Shown here: piece after piece, positions 18,623 to 28,135 of the stretch
How the letters are laid out: the number at the start of each line of letters is the position of its first letter
Position numbering within the stretch: the stretch's first letter is position 1
Source: Candidatus Poseidoniaceae archaeon
Lineage (GTDB): Archaea; Thermoplasmatota; Poseidoniia; Poseidoniales; Poseidoniaceae
Direction: 5' to 3'
Assembly (NCBI GenBank): GCA_949372655.1
Contig: CASIAI010000001.1
Location: forward strand, 139,279 to 203,278
Length of the DNA: 64,000 nt
Made by a program: the position numbers and the translations under genes
The notes under the pieces: model-generated
What the model saw: only the letters and a program-made list of their open reading frames with translations
What the model was told of the DNA's origin: nothing
Database searches by the model: none

Positions 18623-19384
18623 ATGGACGTCTTGACTGGAGGATTCAACGAGGGCAATCTAATTGTCACCGTAGTCATAATCCTAGGTTTGATAATAGGC
18701 TCCTCAAAGGCCAATATGCTAGATTCCGCTGGAGTTGCTGCTGCGGCTTTCATAGGACTGGTTGTTGGAGGAATGGGGCATTGGACATGGTTACTAATTT
18801 TACTAGCATTTCTACTAGCATCACACAAAGCAACAAAATGGCGATTCGAAGAAAAAAAGAGTCGTAACATGAGTGAATCTGATGATGGTCATCGTGGTTG
18901 GGTAAATGTTCTGGCCAATGGAGGATTACCTGCCATAGTAGCAGCAATGGCTTTTTTCCAAGAAGATTGGGAATTTGGAATTTGGATGTTTAGCGCTGCT
19001 GTTGCCGTGGCTGCTGCTGATACTTTTGCTAGCGAAATTGGATGTCTTGATGACAATGTTAGAATGATTACTACTCTAAAGCCATGTGAGGCTGGATTGA
19101 ATGGAGGTTTTTCTGCCACTGGCCAAAAAGCTGCTCTAGTTGGTTCTGCAATAATTGGTGTATTGGTTTTCTTCGCTTGGTATGCCACTAATTTTAATTC
19201 TAATATAATGGATGGAGTATATCTATCCATTCTGACTTGCATCATTGGATGGATTGGTTGTCAGGTTGACAGCCTGTTAGGTGCAGTTTTTGAAAACCGT
19301 GGATATTTGACCAAAGGTGGAGTTAATACCCTAGCAATAACATCGGGAATGATGTTAATGTGGGCTTGGCTTAGATTCTTTTAA
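18623..19384 (+). CDS. DUF92 family integral membrane protein (VTE6/TMEM19-like)
   Basis: A 253-aa membrane protein with six to seven helices. Family hallmarks are AADTFASEIGCL near residue 133, the basic/Pro loop ITTLKPCEAGLNGGFSATG and the C-terminal WIGCQVDSLLGAVFENRG. Plant VTE6 of this family is a phytyl-phosphate kinase; archaeal members may handle isoprenyl phosphates in lipid synthesis or salvage, which is inference. The start ATG lies 3 bases after the intergenic inverted repeat. A dolichol/phytol-kinase-like protein is also encoded 6 kb away (25188-25865). Confidence 0.85.
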   Translation: MDVLTGGFNEGNLIVTVVIILGLIIGSSKANMLDSAGVAAAAFIGLVVGGMGHWTWLLILLAFLLASHKATKWRFEEKKSRNMSESDDGHRGWVNVLANGGLPAIVAAMAFFQEDWEFGIWMFSAAVAVAAADTFASEIGCLDDNVRMITTLKPCEAGLNGGFSATGQKAALVGSAIIGVLVFFAWYATNFNSNIMDGVYLSILTCIIGWIGCQVDSLLGAVFENRGYLTKGGVNTLAITSGMMLMWAWLRFF

Positions 19385-19436
19385 TTAGCCATCAAATCGT
19401 CGGCGAGTTCTTCAACCAAAACCTATTGGTTAGTTC

Positions 19437-21758
19437 ATGCGCAAGCATAGCATACCTCTACTGTTACTAGCACTAGTGATTGGTATGGGTATGGCAAGTT
19501 CTGTTTCTAGCTTCGAGGAGGCAGTCTATGAAGCGGGTTATGTTGATTGGGAAATAAACCCTATAGAGAGATTGTATGTTGAAGGTTTAGAATCTTCTGA
19601 CGCAGTATTACAGAGACAAAAGTCAGATAATGCACCGGGTGGAATAAGCATAGGAAATGGTTTCAATGGACAAATCCTAAATCTAAATAGCGAGCCTATT
19701 CAAAATGGATTTAGTTCAACAGTAAATATGAGTGTTTTCTTTTCAGTATACCTAGACCAAGGGGCTGGACCACAGACATGTACAAGGCAGCAATCCGGTT
19801 CCAACCTAATTCCTGGAACTGATGCCACTACTACTCTAATCTACTCAGTTGATGCTGGAGGAGTACCAGTCTATGATTCTGTAATTACTCAAGTTGTAGA
19901 CAAAGTCAATTCTAATGAAGCGATGAACTTCTCTGGGGAAATGATTGAGGTTAATCTCACAATGGCTGAAGGTGACGTATTCTCACTATCTGTATCTGTT
20001 CAACACAACTGTGCTGCCAGAGCAAGGGTTCAATGGGGTGCTTTAGAGCAGAACAGTGGTGGAATTATTATCAAAGGTGAAATCTATGAGCCCAAAGGCG
20101 AAATTACAATCGATGAGTCGAGAAGAGCTCACATCGAATTTGAACCACTATTCCCTTGGGGTGGAGACGATGTCAAAGAAATAAAATGGGAAATTTGGGG
20201 TCCATTAGAGGATTATGAAAGAACACCATACACACTTGAAGGAATGATGGAGAATTCAATTGGAAGAACTATGACCATTAGAGAAACCGGCGATAATCGT
20301 TCGATATGGACATGGTCAGGTCAGAATGAATTGACTCCTGGCCTAACTAATTTACAATTTTGTGTTACTACCACTTCAGGTGATTCCAATAGTGATTGTC
20401 ATGCATTTGGAATAATAAAAATTCAAATTCAGGAAGAAAATGATGGCTTTGCGAGCGCTAAACTATTTTTGACATTATCTAGTTTCTTGGCACTAATAAT
20501 TTTCTTAAGAAATATATTTAGCCAAGGTTTGATGTTGCCTTTACCCATTATTGGAGCATTAGTTGCCATAATGTTGCTTTTCCTTCCAACTATCTTTGAC
20601 CAAGCAAATCTCGGTGCTGATGCAGCAATAGATGATAATACCCGAGTTAGTAATACTGAACTTTATGATGAGAATGGAGAAGTTTACACTATTTCAGAGT
20701 TAATCGATGGTAAAGATGCCATAGTTATCGGAGTTGGACTTCCTGCTTCTGAGAATTTAATAGACCAATCAAATCAATTTAATCTAACGATTGAACACTT
20801 TGGACAAGATATCGCAGTCGTACATATTTTATCTGGGATGGATCCTTTAGAAAGTGACATAATCCAGATGAAACAGCAGATTAACTCTTCATGGCCAGTA
20901 CTTATCGATAGAGATGAAGCATTTACTAGCGGTTTACCAGACGGTGTTTCTGACTCTGTTGTAGTGATAGACCCTGCTATGCACGTAACATATAGTAAAG
21001 CACCTGTAGCATTTTCCAAGGAAATTATTGAAGCAGTAGAAGATATATCGTCAGGAGGAAGTCAAAATTCAGCCTCGTATTTCACTTTGCTATTAGGTCC
21101 AGGTTTATTTTTGATATTTTTGGCATTGCCTAGAGAAGATTGGACTGCTCCTGAACAACCACTACCTCCAGGAACTTTGTGGGCATCAATAATTGGTGCC
21201 TCAGGATTAGGGATTCTTATTGTGAATCTACCAATATTAATCGCCACCTTACTTCCGATTGGCGGTGATATTTTATTCTGGATTGATATTGTCCTAATGC
21301 TTTGGTTTGTTGAAATGAGTATTGTAACTGCAAAGAGAGGTAAACCCTTTGAAGCGGAAATAATCGCTAAATATCTACATAGGCTATTCCCTAAATCATT
21401 CCAAAACTGGAGACCTTTGGAAGATATGGAAAGAGATGTACTACTAGGTATTTGGTTCGCTTGGTTCGGAATATTAGCATTCCCTGCATTGTTTACTCAA
21501 GGTGTGGGTGCGCCTATGTTAAGCGGAGTTAGCGGGATATTCAGCGGCCTGCTAAATCTATCAGTATACATAATACTTGGAGGAGTTTCAATCTTAATTC
21601 TTCGATTACTTGCTGCTATCGGTGGTCCAGTCTCACGAGTCTTTGGAAGGTATGGTGCAGAAGCATTCACCCAGTTTGTAGGATGGTGCCTAGTACCGAT
21701 TTCAATTTGGGTAACAGTAAATGCAATAATTACAAGTTCTATCTTCGGAATATTGTAA
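19437..21758 (+). CDS. large secreted/membrane protein with a redoxin-like domain
   Basis: A 773-aa protein with an N-terminal signal peptide (SIPLLLLALVIGMGMASSVS) and an extracytoplasmic beta-rich region (about 25-330). Two helices follow near 340-385, then a thioredoxin/AhpC-like domain at about 395-535 (GKDAIVIGVGLPASENL through VVVIDPAMHVTYSK), and several helices at 545-770. No CxxC is visible in the redoxin-like region, where PASE takes the redox-active position. If it belongs to that fold it is probably not a classical disulfide reductase. No close family is recognised. It lies downstream of and collinear with the DUF92 gene. Confidence 0.75.
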   Translation: MRKHSIPLLLLALVIGMGMASSVSSFEEAVYEAGYVDWEINPIERLYVEGLESSDAVLQRQKSDNAPGGISIGNGFNGQILNLNSEPIQNGFSSTVNMSVFFSVYLDQGAGPQTCTRQQSGSNLIPGTDATTTLIYSVDAGGVPVYDSVITQVVDKVNSNEAMNFSGEMIEVNLTMAEGDVFSLSVSVQHNCAARARVQWGALEQNSGGIIIKGEIYEPKGEITIDESRRAHIEFEPLFPWGGDDVKEIKWEIWGPLEDYERTPYTLEGMMENSIGRTMTIRETGDNRSIWTWSGQNELTPGLTNLQFCVTTTSGDSNSDCHAFGIIKIQIQEENDGFASAKLFLTLSSFLALIIFLRNIFSQGLMLPLPIIGALVAIMLLFLPTIFDQANLGADAAIDDNTRVSNTELYDENGEVYTISELIDGKDAIVIGVGLPASENLIDQSNQFNLTIEHFGQDIAVVHILSGMDPLESDIIQMKQQINSSWPVLIDRDEAFTSGLPDGVSDSVVVIDPAMHVTYSKAPVAFSKEIIEAVEDISSGGSQNSASYFTLLLGPGLFLIFLALPREDWTAPEQPLPPGTLWASIIGASGLGILIVNLPILIATLLPIGGDILFWIDIVLMLWFVEMSIVTAKRGKPFEAEIIAKYLHRLFPKSFQNWRPLEDMERDVLLGIWFAWFGILAFPALFTQGVGAPMLSGVSGIFSGLLNLSVYIILGGVSILILRLLAAIGGPVSRVFGRYGAEAFTQFVGWCLVPISIWVTVNAIITSSIFGIL

Positions 21759-21793
21759 TAACATTGACTTAGGTTAATGTTAATTCCTTGATT

Positions 21794-22726
21794 ATGAATC
21801 AGTTACAAACTATGTGGAGTATCAGTAGACGTAAGTCGTTAATTAATTGCCCCCGCCAGTATGTGTTGAGGTATTCTAGAAGTCAAAATAACTGGAGCCA
21901 AATTAATAATCATAGTGCGATTAAACATTCTTTAAGTGACCTAATTATTCGTTCTACGAGAAAGGTAATGCTGGAACGGCTTGAGGATCATAAGAATGGT
22001 TTAGAATGGTCAAAAAGAATGATTTCTCTAAAAATTCGCTTAGGATTAAAGTCGGAAATAAGTCCCGAGAGATATAAAATAATTAGAGATAGTTACAAAT
22101 TAAGAGACTTAATTAGTAATGCCAAGATTAAAATCGACTCTCTTTGGGATACGACGATATTCAGAAGAATAATAAATAGAGAAATTAAACACTGGTCATG
22201 CTTAAGGAGAACTAAATTTTATTCTGATGGACATATTGATATTTTCTGTTCTCCAGACATATCGTATAAAATTCAAAATAAATGGCATTTGCTAAGAATT
22301 GATTTCCAAGGAGAGAAAACAAATTCTTCCACTGAGTTAGAAGGCCTTGCAATGGTAAATTGGGCGAAAAATAATCATTTTTTACCTGTGGTGACAGAGC
22401 AGTACATCGTTCATACCTTAAAGTATATCAAAGGGTACTGGGTCCATGAAAAGTATATCCCTAGTGATGAACTATTACAACAATCAAAACAACTCTTAGA
22501 GAAGGATGTTAATGAGATGAATAAATTAGTAAAAAAGATGGGTCCGTTACTAGATATCTCCCAAATCCCTCTTTCTAAGAATGAATCTACCTGTAATAAT
22601 TGCTCTTTTAAGCCATTATGTCCTGCTAAGGATGGCTTAAAGTCATCACAATTAGAGCAAGAAGCAATAGAATATCATAATGCTAAGATTTATTTTGAAT
22701 TAGATAGAAGAAACAAGGTCTTCTAA
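21794..22726 (+). CDS. Cas4/RecB-like PD-(D/E)XK nuclease relative
   Basis: A 310-aa protein with the four-cysteine pattern of Fe-S Cas4/AddB nucleases: NCPRQYVLRY near the N-terminus and CNNCSFKPLC (C-x2-C-x5-C) near the C-terminus. The central nuclease motifs are GHIDIF followed by LLRIDFQGEK. The usual catalytic D/E-x-K reads D-F-Q here, so the lysine is replaced and the enzyme may be inactive or use a displaced lysine. The frame opens at a TTG (21788); I prefer the ATG at 21794. No CRISPR or adaptation genes are nearby. Its 3' end overlaps the convergent tpiA by 27 bases. Two larger relatives occur at 52408-56046. Confidence 0.75.
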   Translation: MNQLQTMWSISRRKSLINCPRQYVLRYSRSQNNWSQINNHSAIKHSLSDLIIRSTRKVMLERLEDHKNGLEWSKRMISLKIRLGLKSEISPERYKIIRDSYKLRDLISNAKIKIDSLWDTTIFRRIINREIKHWSCLRRTKFYSDGHIDIFCSPDISYKIQNKWHLLRIDFQGEKTNSSTELEGLAMVNWAKNNHFLPVVTEQYIVHTLKYIKGYWVHEKYIPSDELLQQSKQLLEKDVNEMNKLVKKMGPLLDISQIPLSKNESTCNNCSFKPLCPAKDGLKSSQLEQEAIEYHNAKIYFELDRRNKVF

Positions 22727-23389
22727 AACTGAAATAGCATCACTTGCCTTGGTGACTCCACTAGCAAGAAGAACCCCTTCGGCACCTAACTCAATGGCTT
22801 TAGCAACATCATTACCATTCTTTACTCCTGCTCCACAAAGAATCCGAACATTAGGATTTACAGACTTAACTGCATATACAGTATCACTTACAATTGAAGG
22901 GTCAGCAGTAGTTACTGAAATATCTCCACCGATAAGCTCTGGTGGTTCAACTGCAATAAAAGTTGGACCGAGTTCGGCCAATGCTTTTGCCTCCTCAACG
23001 TTAGCTGCACAAGCACATATTGGGAAACCTTCAGGCAATTGTTCCATCAATTGTTTGACATGCTCTATTGATACCTTATGTTCTGCGTGATTGATAATTG
23101 TTCCTTGGGCACCTCTTGAAATTGCTGTTTCTGGCTCTAACCATCCGGTAAAACTACCACGGCCAACTGGATCTAAGTGTTGAGACCAAACTTCTAAATG
23201 GTTACTTGCAGAAGAAACAGAATGTAAATCAAAGGCTGAAACAACGGCCACCATTCGTACATTTGCATTGGAAAACTTTTCCATCTTCCTCGCTAGGTAA
23301 TCAGCAGTGGATGCTGAAGCGGAAGAATATGTCTTAAAATTGACAACTACAAGTGGCTTGTCCATGATTTTGGCGTCTTGTAATGACAT
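22700..23389 (-). CDS. tpiA: triosephosphate isomerase (archaeal type)
   Basis: Interconverts dihydroxyacetone phosphate and glyceraldehyde 3-phosphate in glycolysis and gluconeogenesis. Active-site elements are VVNFKTY (Asn/Lys), the catalytic-His region SQHLDPVGRG, the catalytic Glu in AVEPPELIG and the phosphate-binding ILCGAGVKNGND and GVLLASGVTKA. The frame opens at 23446, but an ATG at 23389 preceded by GGAAGG is a better start and gives 229 aa, typical of the short archaeal TIM. It lies just downstream of the nucleotidyltransferase gene; the longer start would overlap that gene by 20 bases. Confidence 0.95.
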   Translation of the reverse strand: MSLQDAKIMDKPLVVVNFKTYSSASASTADYLARKMEKFSNANVRMVAVVSAFDLHSVSSASNHLEVWSQHLDPVGRGSFTGWLEPETAISRGAQGTIINHAEHKVSIEHVKQLMEQLPEGFPICACAANVEEAKALAELGPTFIAVEPPELIGGDISVTTADPSIVSDTVYAVKSVNPNVRILCGAGVKNGNDVAKAIELGAEGVLLASGVTKASDAISVLEDLVSSI

Positions 23390-23426
23390 TTGAGTCCTTC
23401 CGTCAAATTGTATTAAAACAATTGAT

Positions 23427-24422
23427 TTACGGCCATTGACCATCATTTAGAATTGTATTATCTGGAATAATAGAACCATGGTCGACTATCATATTTGTGA
23501 TTTTACTATTCTCTCCTATTGTCACATTCTCACCAATCAAACTAGACTCGATAGAGACGTTTCTTGAAATTCTACTACCTGAAAGGAGTGTCGAGTTTAC
23601 TATTTTAGAATTCATAATCTCAATACCACTACCTACCATGGAATCAGTTATTATAGAACCTTGTTCGACTTTCCCCTGTGGTTTAGCAAACCAAGAATTA
23701 CCACTTATCGCTCCTTTCGAAAATCTATCATTAGCAATGCATGTTCTAACAGCATCACACCAAGAACTTCTGGTGCCTGAATCTATAAAGAATCCATCAA
23801 ACTTTTGTCCATTAAGTAATTCTTCTTCGGCCAGCAACGGGAATACTTCTCTTTCTATAGAATTTCTCCGCTTGGGGATATATTCAAAAATGTCATCTTC
23901 AAAAATGTATGAGCCGGCATTGATCAAGTTTGAAAACACTTCCTCTGGCTTTGGTTTTTCCATGAAGCGTGTTATTTTAGAATTATCATCTATACCGACA
24001 ATACCAAACCTTGTTGGGTCATTAACTTCCCAGAGACCTAAAGTTCCAATACCTCCGTTCGATTTATGTAATTGAAGTAGTGATTTGATATCTAATGACG
24101 AAATAACATCCCCATTAAAGCATGCAAAGTTTCCACTAACAACGTCTCTACAATTACCTAAAGCCCCTCCAGTACCAAGAGGTTCATCTTCTGGAACAAT
24201 TGTTATATCAAAATCAAAGTCTGATTTAGAAAAGTATGACTTAATCATATCTACTTTGTAACCTCCCGCTACAACCACTTCATCAATCATTTCAGTGGGT
24301 ACAGAAGAGATAACCTGCTCGAGGAGAGTTTTATCCAACATCGGGAGTAGGGGTTTTGGTATACCATTAGTCCAAGGGAGCAATCGAGAGCCTATCCCTC
24401 CGGCTAAAACTACTACCTGCAT
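23427..24422 (-). CDS. sugar-phosphate nucleotidyltransferase
   Basis: Transfers a nucleotide to a sugar 1-phosphate for glycan or polysaccharide synthesis. The N-terminal Rossmann-like domain opens with VVLAGGIGSRLLPWTNGIPK, the G-x-G-x-R...K nucleotide signature. The substrate-site segments GTGGALGNC and NGDV follow. From about residue 240 a left-handed beta-helix with hexapeptide-like repeats forms the C-terminus (ISRNVSIESSLIGENVTIGE). This layout fits mannose-1-phosphate guanylyltransferase or glucose-1-phosphate thymidylyltransferase; the sugar and base are not decidable. At 331 aa the length is usual. Confidence 0.9.
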   Translation of the reverse strand: MQVVVLAGGIGSRLLPWTNGIPKPLLPMLDKTLLEQVISSVPTEMIDEVVVAGGYKVDMIKSYFSKSDFDFDITIVPEDEPLGTGGALGNCRDVVSGNFACFNGDVISSLDIKSLLQLHKSNGGIGTLGLWEVNDPTRFGIVGIDDNSKITRFMEKPKPEEVFSNLINAGSYIFEDDIFEYIPKRRNSIEREVFPLLAEEELLNGQKFDGFFIDSGTRSSWCDAVRTCIANDRFSKGAISGNSWFAKPQGKVEQGSIITDSMVGSGIEIMNSKIVNSTLLSGSRISRNVSIESSLIGENVTIGENSKITNMIVDHGSIIPDNTILNDGQWP

Positions 24423-24471
24423 AATTTAGGCGAAACAAGGTTACCTTTCAAACAATGCGCCTATTTGAAAC

Positions 24472-24591
24472 CTATTTTGATGGTTCTTTGACAGATTCTT
24501 TATTGTCGTCACTGGGGTCAGAATAATCTATACCACAACTTCTACAAACCATATTTTTATCCCAATCACACTGTCTTCGGCATCCTGTCAT
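24472..24591 (-). CDS. 39-aa cysteine-rich microprotein (putative zinc ribbon)
   Basis: The frame ATG(24591)-TAG(24472) encodes MTGCRRQCDWDKN followed by MVCRSCGIDYS and an acidic tail. Four cysteines form C-x3-C and C-x2-C pairs (residues 4, 8, 16, 19), as in a minimal zinc knuckle. It starts 8 bases after the stop of the redoxin gene and is preceded by a GGTGAG ribosome-binding sequence, so it is probably cotranslated with it. No family is recognised. The strong start context and cysteine spacing are the support. Confidence 0.6.
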   Translation of the reverse strand: MTGCRRQCDWDKNMVCRSCGIDYSDPSDDNKESVKEPSK

Positions 24592-24599
24592 AATCTCAC

Positions 24600-25142
24600 C
24601 TACTGTTTCCATTTAACCGAGCAGCCAATAGATTCAGTTATCTGATTCTCGACTGCTTTACCATCAACTAAAGAATTTACTGCATCTAGTAATTCAGTAC
24701 TTGAAACTTGATTTGGGTCTCTTGGTGAATCATCCATTCTACCTTTGTAAACCAGTCTTCCTTCTCCATCAAATAAGAAGAACTCAGGCGTTCTTTTAGC
24801 ATCAAATGTCTCAGCTACAATCTGAGTTTCATCAAATAAATAGGGGTATGGCATGCCTTTATCAGCTCTCTTTCGCATATTTTCAAATGAGTCTGAACTA
24901 TACACGCTAGCATCATTAGAATTTATTCCGATGAAACCAACGTGCTTGGAAGAAGCATATCTAGCCATTTCATTTATTCTATCAATACTGGCCACAACAT
25001 AAGGGCAATGGTTGCATTCGAATAATATAATCAAGCCATTCTGCCCTAAATGCTCGCTGAAGTTGACCTTTTCTCCACCGACCGAAGAGTTAGCATTGTT
25101 CAACTCAAAGTTAGGCATTTTACCTCTTAGTTCTATTGACAT
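24600..25142 (-). CDS. thioredoxin-fold redoxin (peroxiredoxin-like family 1)
   Basis: A 180-aa AhpC/TSA-related protein. It has the signature LFECNHCPYVVASIDR near residue 40 (C-x2-C-P), a PYLFDETQIVAETFDAKRTP segment with the cis-Pro, and the C-terminal SIGCSVKWK block, all characteristic of the cd02969-type redoxins found in bacteria and archaea. It is probably a thiol-dependent peroxidase or disulfide oxidoreductase in the cytoplasm, since no signal peptide is present. A 39-aa Cys-rich microprotein gene follows immediately on the same strand. Confidence 0.88.
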   Translation of the reverse strand: MSIELRGKMPNFELNNANSSVGGEKVNFSEHLGQNGLIILFECNHCPYVVASIDRINEMARYASSKHVGFIGINSNDASVYSSDSFENMRKRADKGMPYPYLFDETQIVAETFDAKRTPEFFLFDGEGRLVYKGRMDDSPRDPNQVSSTELLDAVNSLVDGKAVENQITESIGCSVKWKQ

Positions 25143-25187
25143 GGTATCACCAATTCCTAATGCATTAAAATTTCTTGTATTAAAATC

Positions 25188-25865
25188 TCAGATCAAGGGA
25201 CCTAAAATTAAACCTATGAAGATGATAAAACTCGATGCTATTATGATGAGAACATTATCATCTATCACTCCAAATTCATATCTTTCCACAAATGATGCAA
25301 CTCCACCTGAAATCAGTCCCCAAAGAGGTATTGCTGGATTTGCCAAAGTTCCTATAAACCAACCAAGAGGGAGACAAAGTATTGCCATACCTAGGTTGCC
25401 CCAGGCACTTTTTGTCCTTTTCCTGAACATTTTATTTCTAATGATGCCAGTGACACCATCTCCAAAAGCCATGAATAATGATGGTAATATCGCAAGCCAT
25501 GGTTCATCGGAGTAGGTCCAAATGACATAAACTGAAAGACCTAACATCAAAGAAAAAGTTGCGTCATTCATATTCTGTTCAGTCTGCATCCACCATAATC
25601 TTCGGTCTAGTAAATGAGTACTCATTAGAGCAACAAATCCAATCAGTCCGCCGATTAAAGGCCAAATAGGGTCGTCAAATACTATCGGAGTGAGAATGAT
25701 TGGCACTCCACCTGCAAGCATATGTGCAATCTTACGATTATAGTAAACCGCAACCATATTTTCACTACCTCTAGAAACCATAAAAGTATGAAGAGGCTTT
25801 ATCAAAAATACGATGACTACAGACCAAATCCCCAAGGCAAAAAACCATAATACATTTGAATCCAT
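25188..25865 (-). CDS. dolichol/phytol kinase-like integral membrane protein
   Basis: A 225-aa protein with about seven helices. It resembles the SEC59/VTE5/CdsA-related family, whose members phosphorylate polyprenols with CTP or transfer CMP to lipids. Hallmarks are NRKIAHMLAGGVP near residue 43 (conserved Arg-Lys-xx-His), MAFGDGVTGIIRNKMF with the catalytic Asp, then KSAWGNLGM and the Gly-rich ISGGVASFVERYE. In an archaeon a natural substrate would be geranylgeraniol or dolichol for ether-lipid or glycan carriers; that is inference. It lies divergently from sucC. Confidence 0.85.
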   Translation of the reverse strand: MDSNVLWFFALGIWSVVIVFLIKPLHTFMVSRGSENMVAVYYNRKIAHMLAGGVPIILTPIVFDDPIWPLIGGLIGFVALMSTHLLDRRLWWMQTEQNMNDATFSLMLGLSVYVIWTYSDEPWLAILPSLFMAFGDGVTGIIRNKMFRKRTKSAWGNLGMAILCLPLGWFIGTLANPAIPLWGLISGGVASFVERYEFGVIDDNVLIIIASSFIIFIGLILGPLI

Positions 25866-25906
25866 AATGTGTGCTTTCTAACTCGGCGTTTAGTGATTGA
25901 GGTCGA

Positions 25907-25920
25907 TTTAAATTTTATTT
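25907..25920 (+). promoter_or_regulatory. TATA-like core promoter of sucCD
   Basis: An uninterrupted A/T stretch, TTTAAATTTTATTT, lies about 75 bases before the sucC start in the divergent gap between the dolichol-kinase-like gene and sucC. It is the only TATA-like element in a good position; the transcription start was not determined. Confidence 0.35.
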
Positions 25921-25994
25921 AATCAAAAAATTGTTTATTTCTTGAATCAAAGTATTCAAAGACGGTCTTTATGTGGAGTCAATTGGAGAGAGAG

Positions 25995-27203
25995 ATGAAC
26001 ATCCACGAATATCAAGGTAAAGCGCTTCTAAAAGCAAATGGAGTTCCCGTTCTAGAAGGAGTGCACTGTACTTCTGTAGAGCAGGCCCTAGCAGCATATG
26101 ATAAATTAGGTTCCAAGGTAGTTGCGGTTAAATCACAAATACATGCTGGAGGAAGAGGTAAAGGTACTCTATACCACCCAGATAGCAAAGAACATGTGAT
26201 GGATGGAGGAGTTAAAATCGCTTTCTCTAAAGATGAAGTAGAACAATATTCATCTCATATTCTAGGAAACCTTTTGGTGACAATTCAGACAGGCGATGAA
26301 GGTAAAATCGTCAGTAACTTGTACATCGAATCAGGTTGTGAAATTGAACATGAATACTACTTAGCACTACTAGTAGATAGAGATAACAAAGCGGTTTTGA
26401 TTATGGCATCCACAGAAGGTGGAATGGATATTGAAGATGTCGCTCACAACACTCCTGAATTAATACATAAAATAACTGTAGACCCAAATTCGGGACTTCT
26501 AGGCTTCCAGAAAAGAGACTTAGGAATGGCTCTAGGTCTTTCTGGTACTGCGCTGAAATCCTTTTTCAAGATGCTTGGAAGCATGTATGACATGTTTGTT
26601 AGCAATGATTGTGCAATGGTTGAGATAAATCCTCTAGTCAAAAATACTGATAATGAAATAATCGCTTTGGATGCCAAGGTCTCCTTTGATGAGAATGCAG
26701 AATTTAGACATAAGAATTGGGATAACCTACGTGACTTATCAGAAGAAGAGGATGTTGAAATTAGAGCTAAAGAAACTGGTTTATCATATGTCAAGTTAGA
26801 TGGAAATATTGGTTGCTTGGTCAACGGAGCAGGTTTGGCAATGGCTACGATGGACGTTATCAAACTATATGGTGGAGAACCTGCTAACTTCCTTGATGTT
26901 GGTGGTGGAGCAAATGAAGAGCAAGTTAAAACTGCTTTTTCTATAATACTCGAAGACCCCAATGTAAAGGGGATTTTAGTCAATATATTTGGCGGTATAA
27001 TGAGATGTGATATTATCGCAAGAGGAGTTATTGCTGCTACTGAGGCTTTGTCGCTAGAAGTACCACTCGTGGTTAGACTTGCAGGTACAAATGTCGACGA
27101 AGGTAAAGCAATTCTTGCTTCTTCAACCTTAAACATACATTCAGTGGATGATCTGGCAGAAGGTGCTCAAAAAATTGTCTCTTTAATTGGAGGTGAGGCT
27201 TGA
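25995..27203 (+). CDS. sucC: succinate-CoA ligase (ADP/GDP-forming), beta subunit
   Basis: With SucD it converts succinyl-CoA to succinate with substrate-level phosphorylation in the TCA cycle. The start [19 protein letters not shown] is the standard SucC N-terminus, so I use the ATG at 25995 rather than the frame opening at 25971. The ATP-grasp fold runs to about residue 240, with [10 protein letters not shown] as the nucleotide-binding loop and MVEINPLV near the end. The C-terminal flavodoxin-like domain holds FLDVGGGA and [13 protein letters not shown]. Its stop overlaps the sucD start as TGATG, indicating coupled translation. Confidence 0.96.
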   Translation: MNIHEYQGKALLKANGVPVLEGVHCTSVEQALAAYDKLGSKVVAVKSQIHAGGRGKGTLYHPDSKEHVMDGGVKIAFSKDEVEQYSSHILGNLLVTIQTGDEGKIVSNLYIESGCEIEHEYYLALLVDRDNKAVLIMASTEGGMDIEDVAHNTPELIHKITVDPNSGLLGFQKRDLGMALGLSGTALKSFFKMLGSMYDMFVSNDCAMVEINPLVKNTDNEIIALDAKVSFDENAEFRHKNWDNLRDLSEEEDVEIRAKETGLSYVKLDGNIGCLVNGAGLAMATMDVIKLYGGEPANFLDVGGGANEEQVKTAFSIILEDPNVKGILVNIFGGIMRCDIIARGVIAATEALSLEVPLVVRLAGTNVDEGKAILASSTLNIHSVDDLAEGAQKIVSLIGGEA

Positions 27204-28126
27204 TGGCTATTTGGATTGAAGAAGACGCAAAGGTGTTAGTTCAAGGAATAACTGGAAAGCAAGGTCACTTCCATGCTGATAAAATGGTGGAATATGGAAC
27301 TAATATTGTTGGCGGATGTACACCTGGAAAAGGCGGACAAAGCGTTGAACTTCAGGGTAAAGAATTCCCTGTTTGGGACTCGATGAGAGAAGCAATTGCT
27401 GCTACTGATGCTGATGCTACTGTAATCTATGTACCCCCACCATTTGCTGGAGAAGCAATTATGGAAGCGGCTGAAGCATTTGATGCTGTAAAAGGAGAAG
27501 GTGTTATAGTTTGTATTACAGAAGGAATACCAACACTAGATATGGTAAAAGCAGTTTCTTATGTCTACAATAGACCTGGAATTCGTCTAATTGGTCCAAA
27601 TTGTCCAGGAATAATCACGCCAGGTGAAACTGGAGGTGCGAAGATTGGAATTATGCCAGGACATATTCATGCAAAGGGAAGAATTGGAATTGTTTCCAAA
27701 TCTGGAACATTAACCTATGAGGCAGTTGCCCAAACTATGAGTATTGATGAAGGTCAATCCACATGTATTGGAATTGGTGGAGACCCGGTCAATGGAACTG
27801 GTTTTATCGAATGTTTAGCGGCCTTTGAAGCAGATGAGCAAACTGAAGCAATAGTTATGATCGGAGAAATCGGTGGAAATGCAGAGCAAGAGGCGGCCGC
27901 TTGGGCTGCCAAAAATGTCACAAAGCCGATTGTTGGATTTGTTGCTGGTGCTACTGCTCCTCCGGGTAAAAGAATGGGTCACGCTGGAGCGATAATCTCT
28001 GGTGGTAAAGGAACTGCTGAAGAAAAGTTTGCAGCTTTTGAGGCTGCTGGAATTGCTTGTGCTAGAGACCCATCAGAACTTGGAGCGGTTTTACTTGAAT
28101 CTCTTAAGAAAGCAGGTCTAAGGTGA
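27203..28126 (+). CDS. sucD: succinate-CoA ligase, alpha subunit
   Basis: CoA-binding subunit of succinyl-CoA synthetase. [12 protein letters not shown] and [10 protein letters not shown] form the CoA-binding Rossmann fold. [12 protein letters not shown] and [13 protein letters not shown] follow, and the phosphohistidine loop is [17 protein letters not shown] near residue 250. The 307-aa length is normal. Translation starts at the ATG overlapping the sucC stop, with GAGGTGAGG upstream as ribosome-binding sequence. Confidence 0.96.
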   Translation: MAIWIEEDAKVLVQGITGKQGHFHADKMVEYGTNIVGGCTPGKGGQSVELQGKEFPVWDSMREAIAATDADATVIYVPPPFAGEAIMEAAEAFDAVKGEGVIVCITEGIPTLDMVKAVSYVYNRPGIRLIGPNCPGIITPGETGGAKIGIMPGHIHAKGRIGIVSKSGTLTYEAVAQTMSIDEGQSTCIGIGGDPVNGTGFIECLAAFEADEQTEAIVMIGEIGGNAEQEAAAWAAKNVTKPIVGFVAGATAPPGKRMGHAGAIISGGKGTAEEKFAAFEAAGIACARDPSELGAVLLESLKKAGLR

Positions 28127-28135
28127 GATTGTATA

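Noticed and set aside
21788-22726. CRISPR-associated Cas4 as a functional call
   Set aside because: The fold resembles Cas4, but no cas1/cas2 or repeat-spacer array is found, and the catalytic Lys is missing; I call it a nuclease relative only.
26444-27136. 230-codon minus-strand frame inside sucC
   Set aside because: Fully antisense to the well-conserved sucC gene; low-complexity Ser/Pro/Leu composition.
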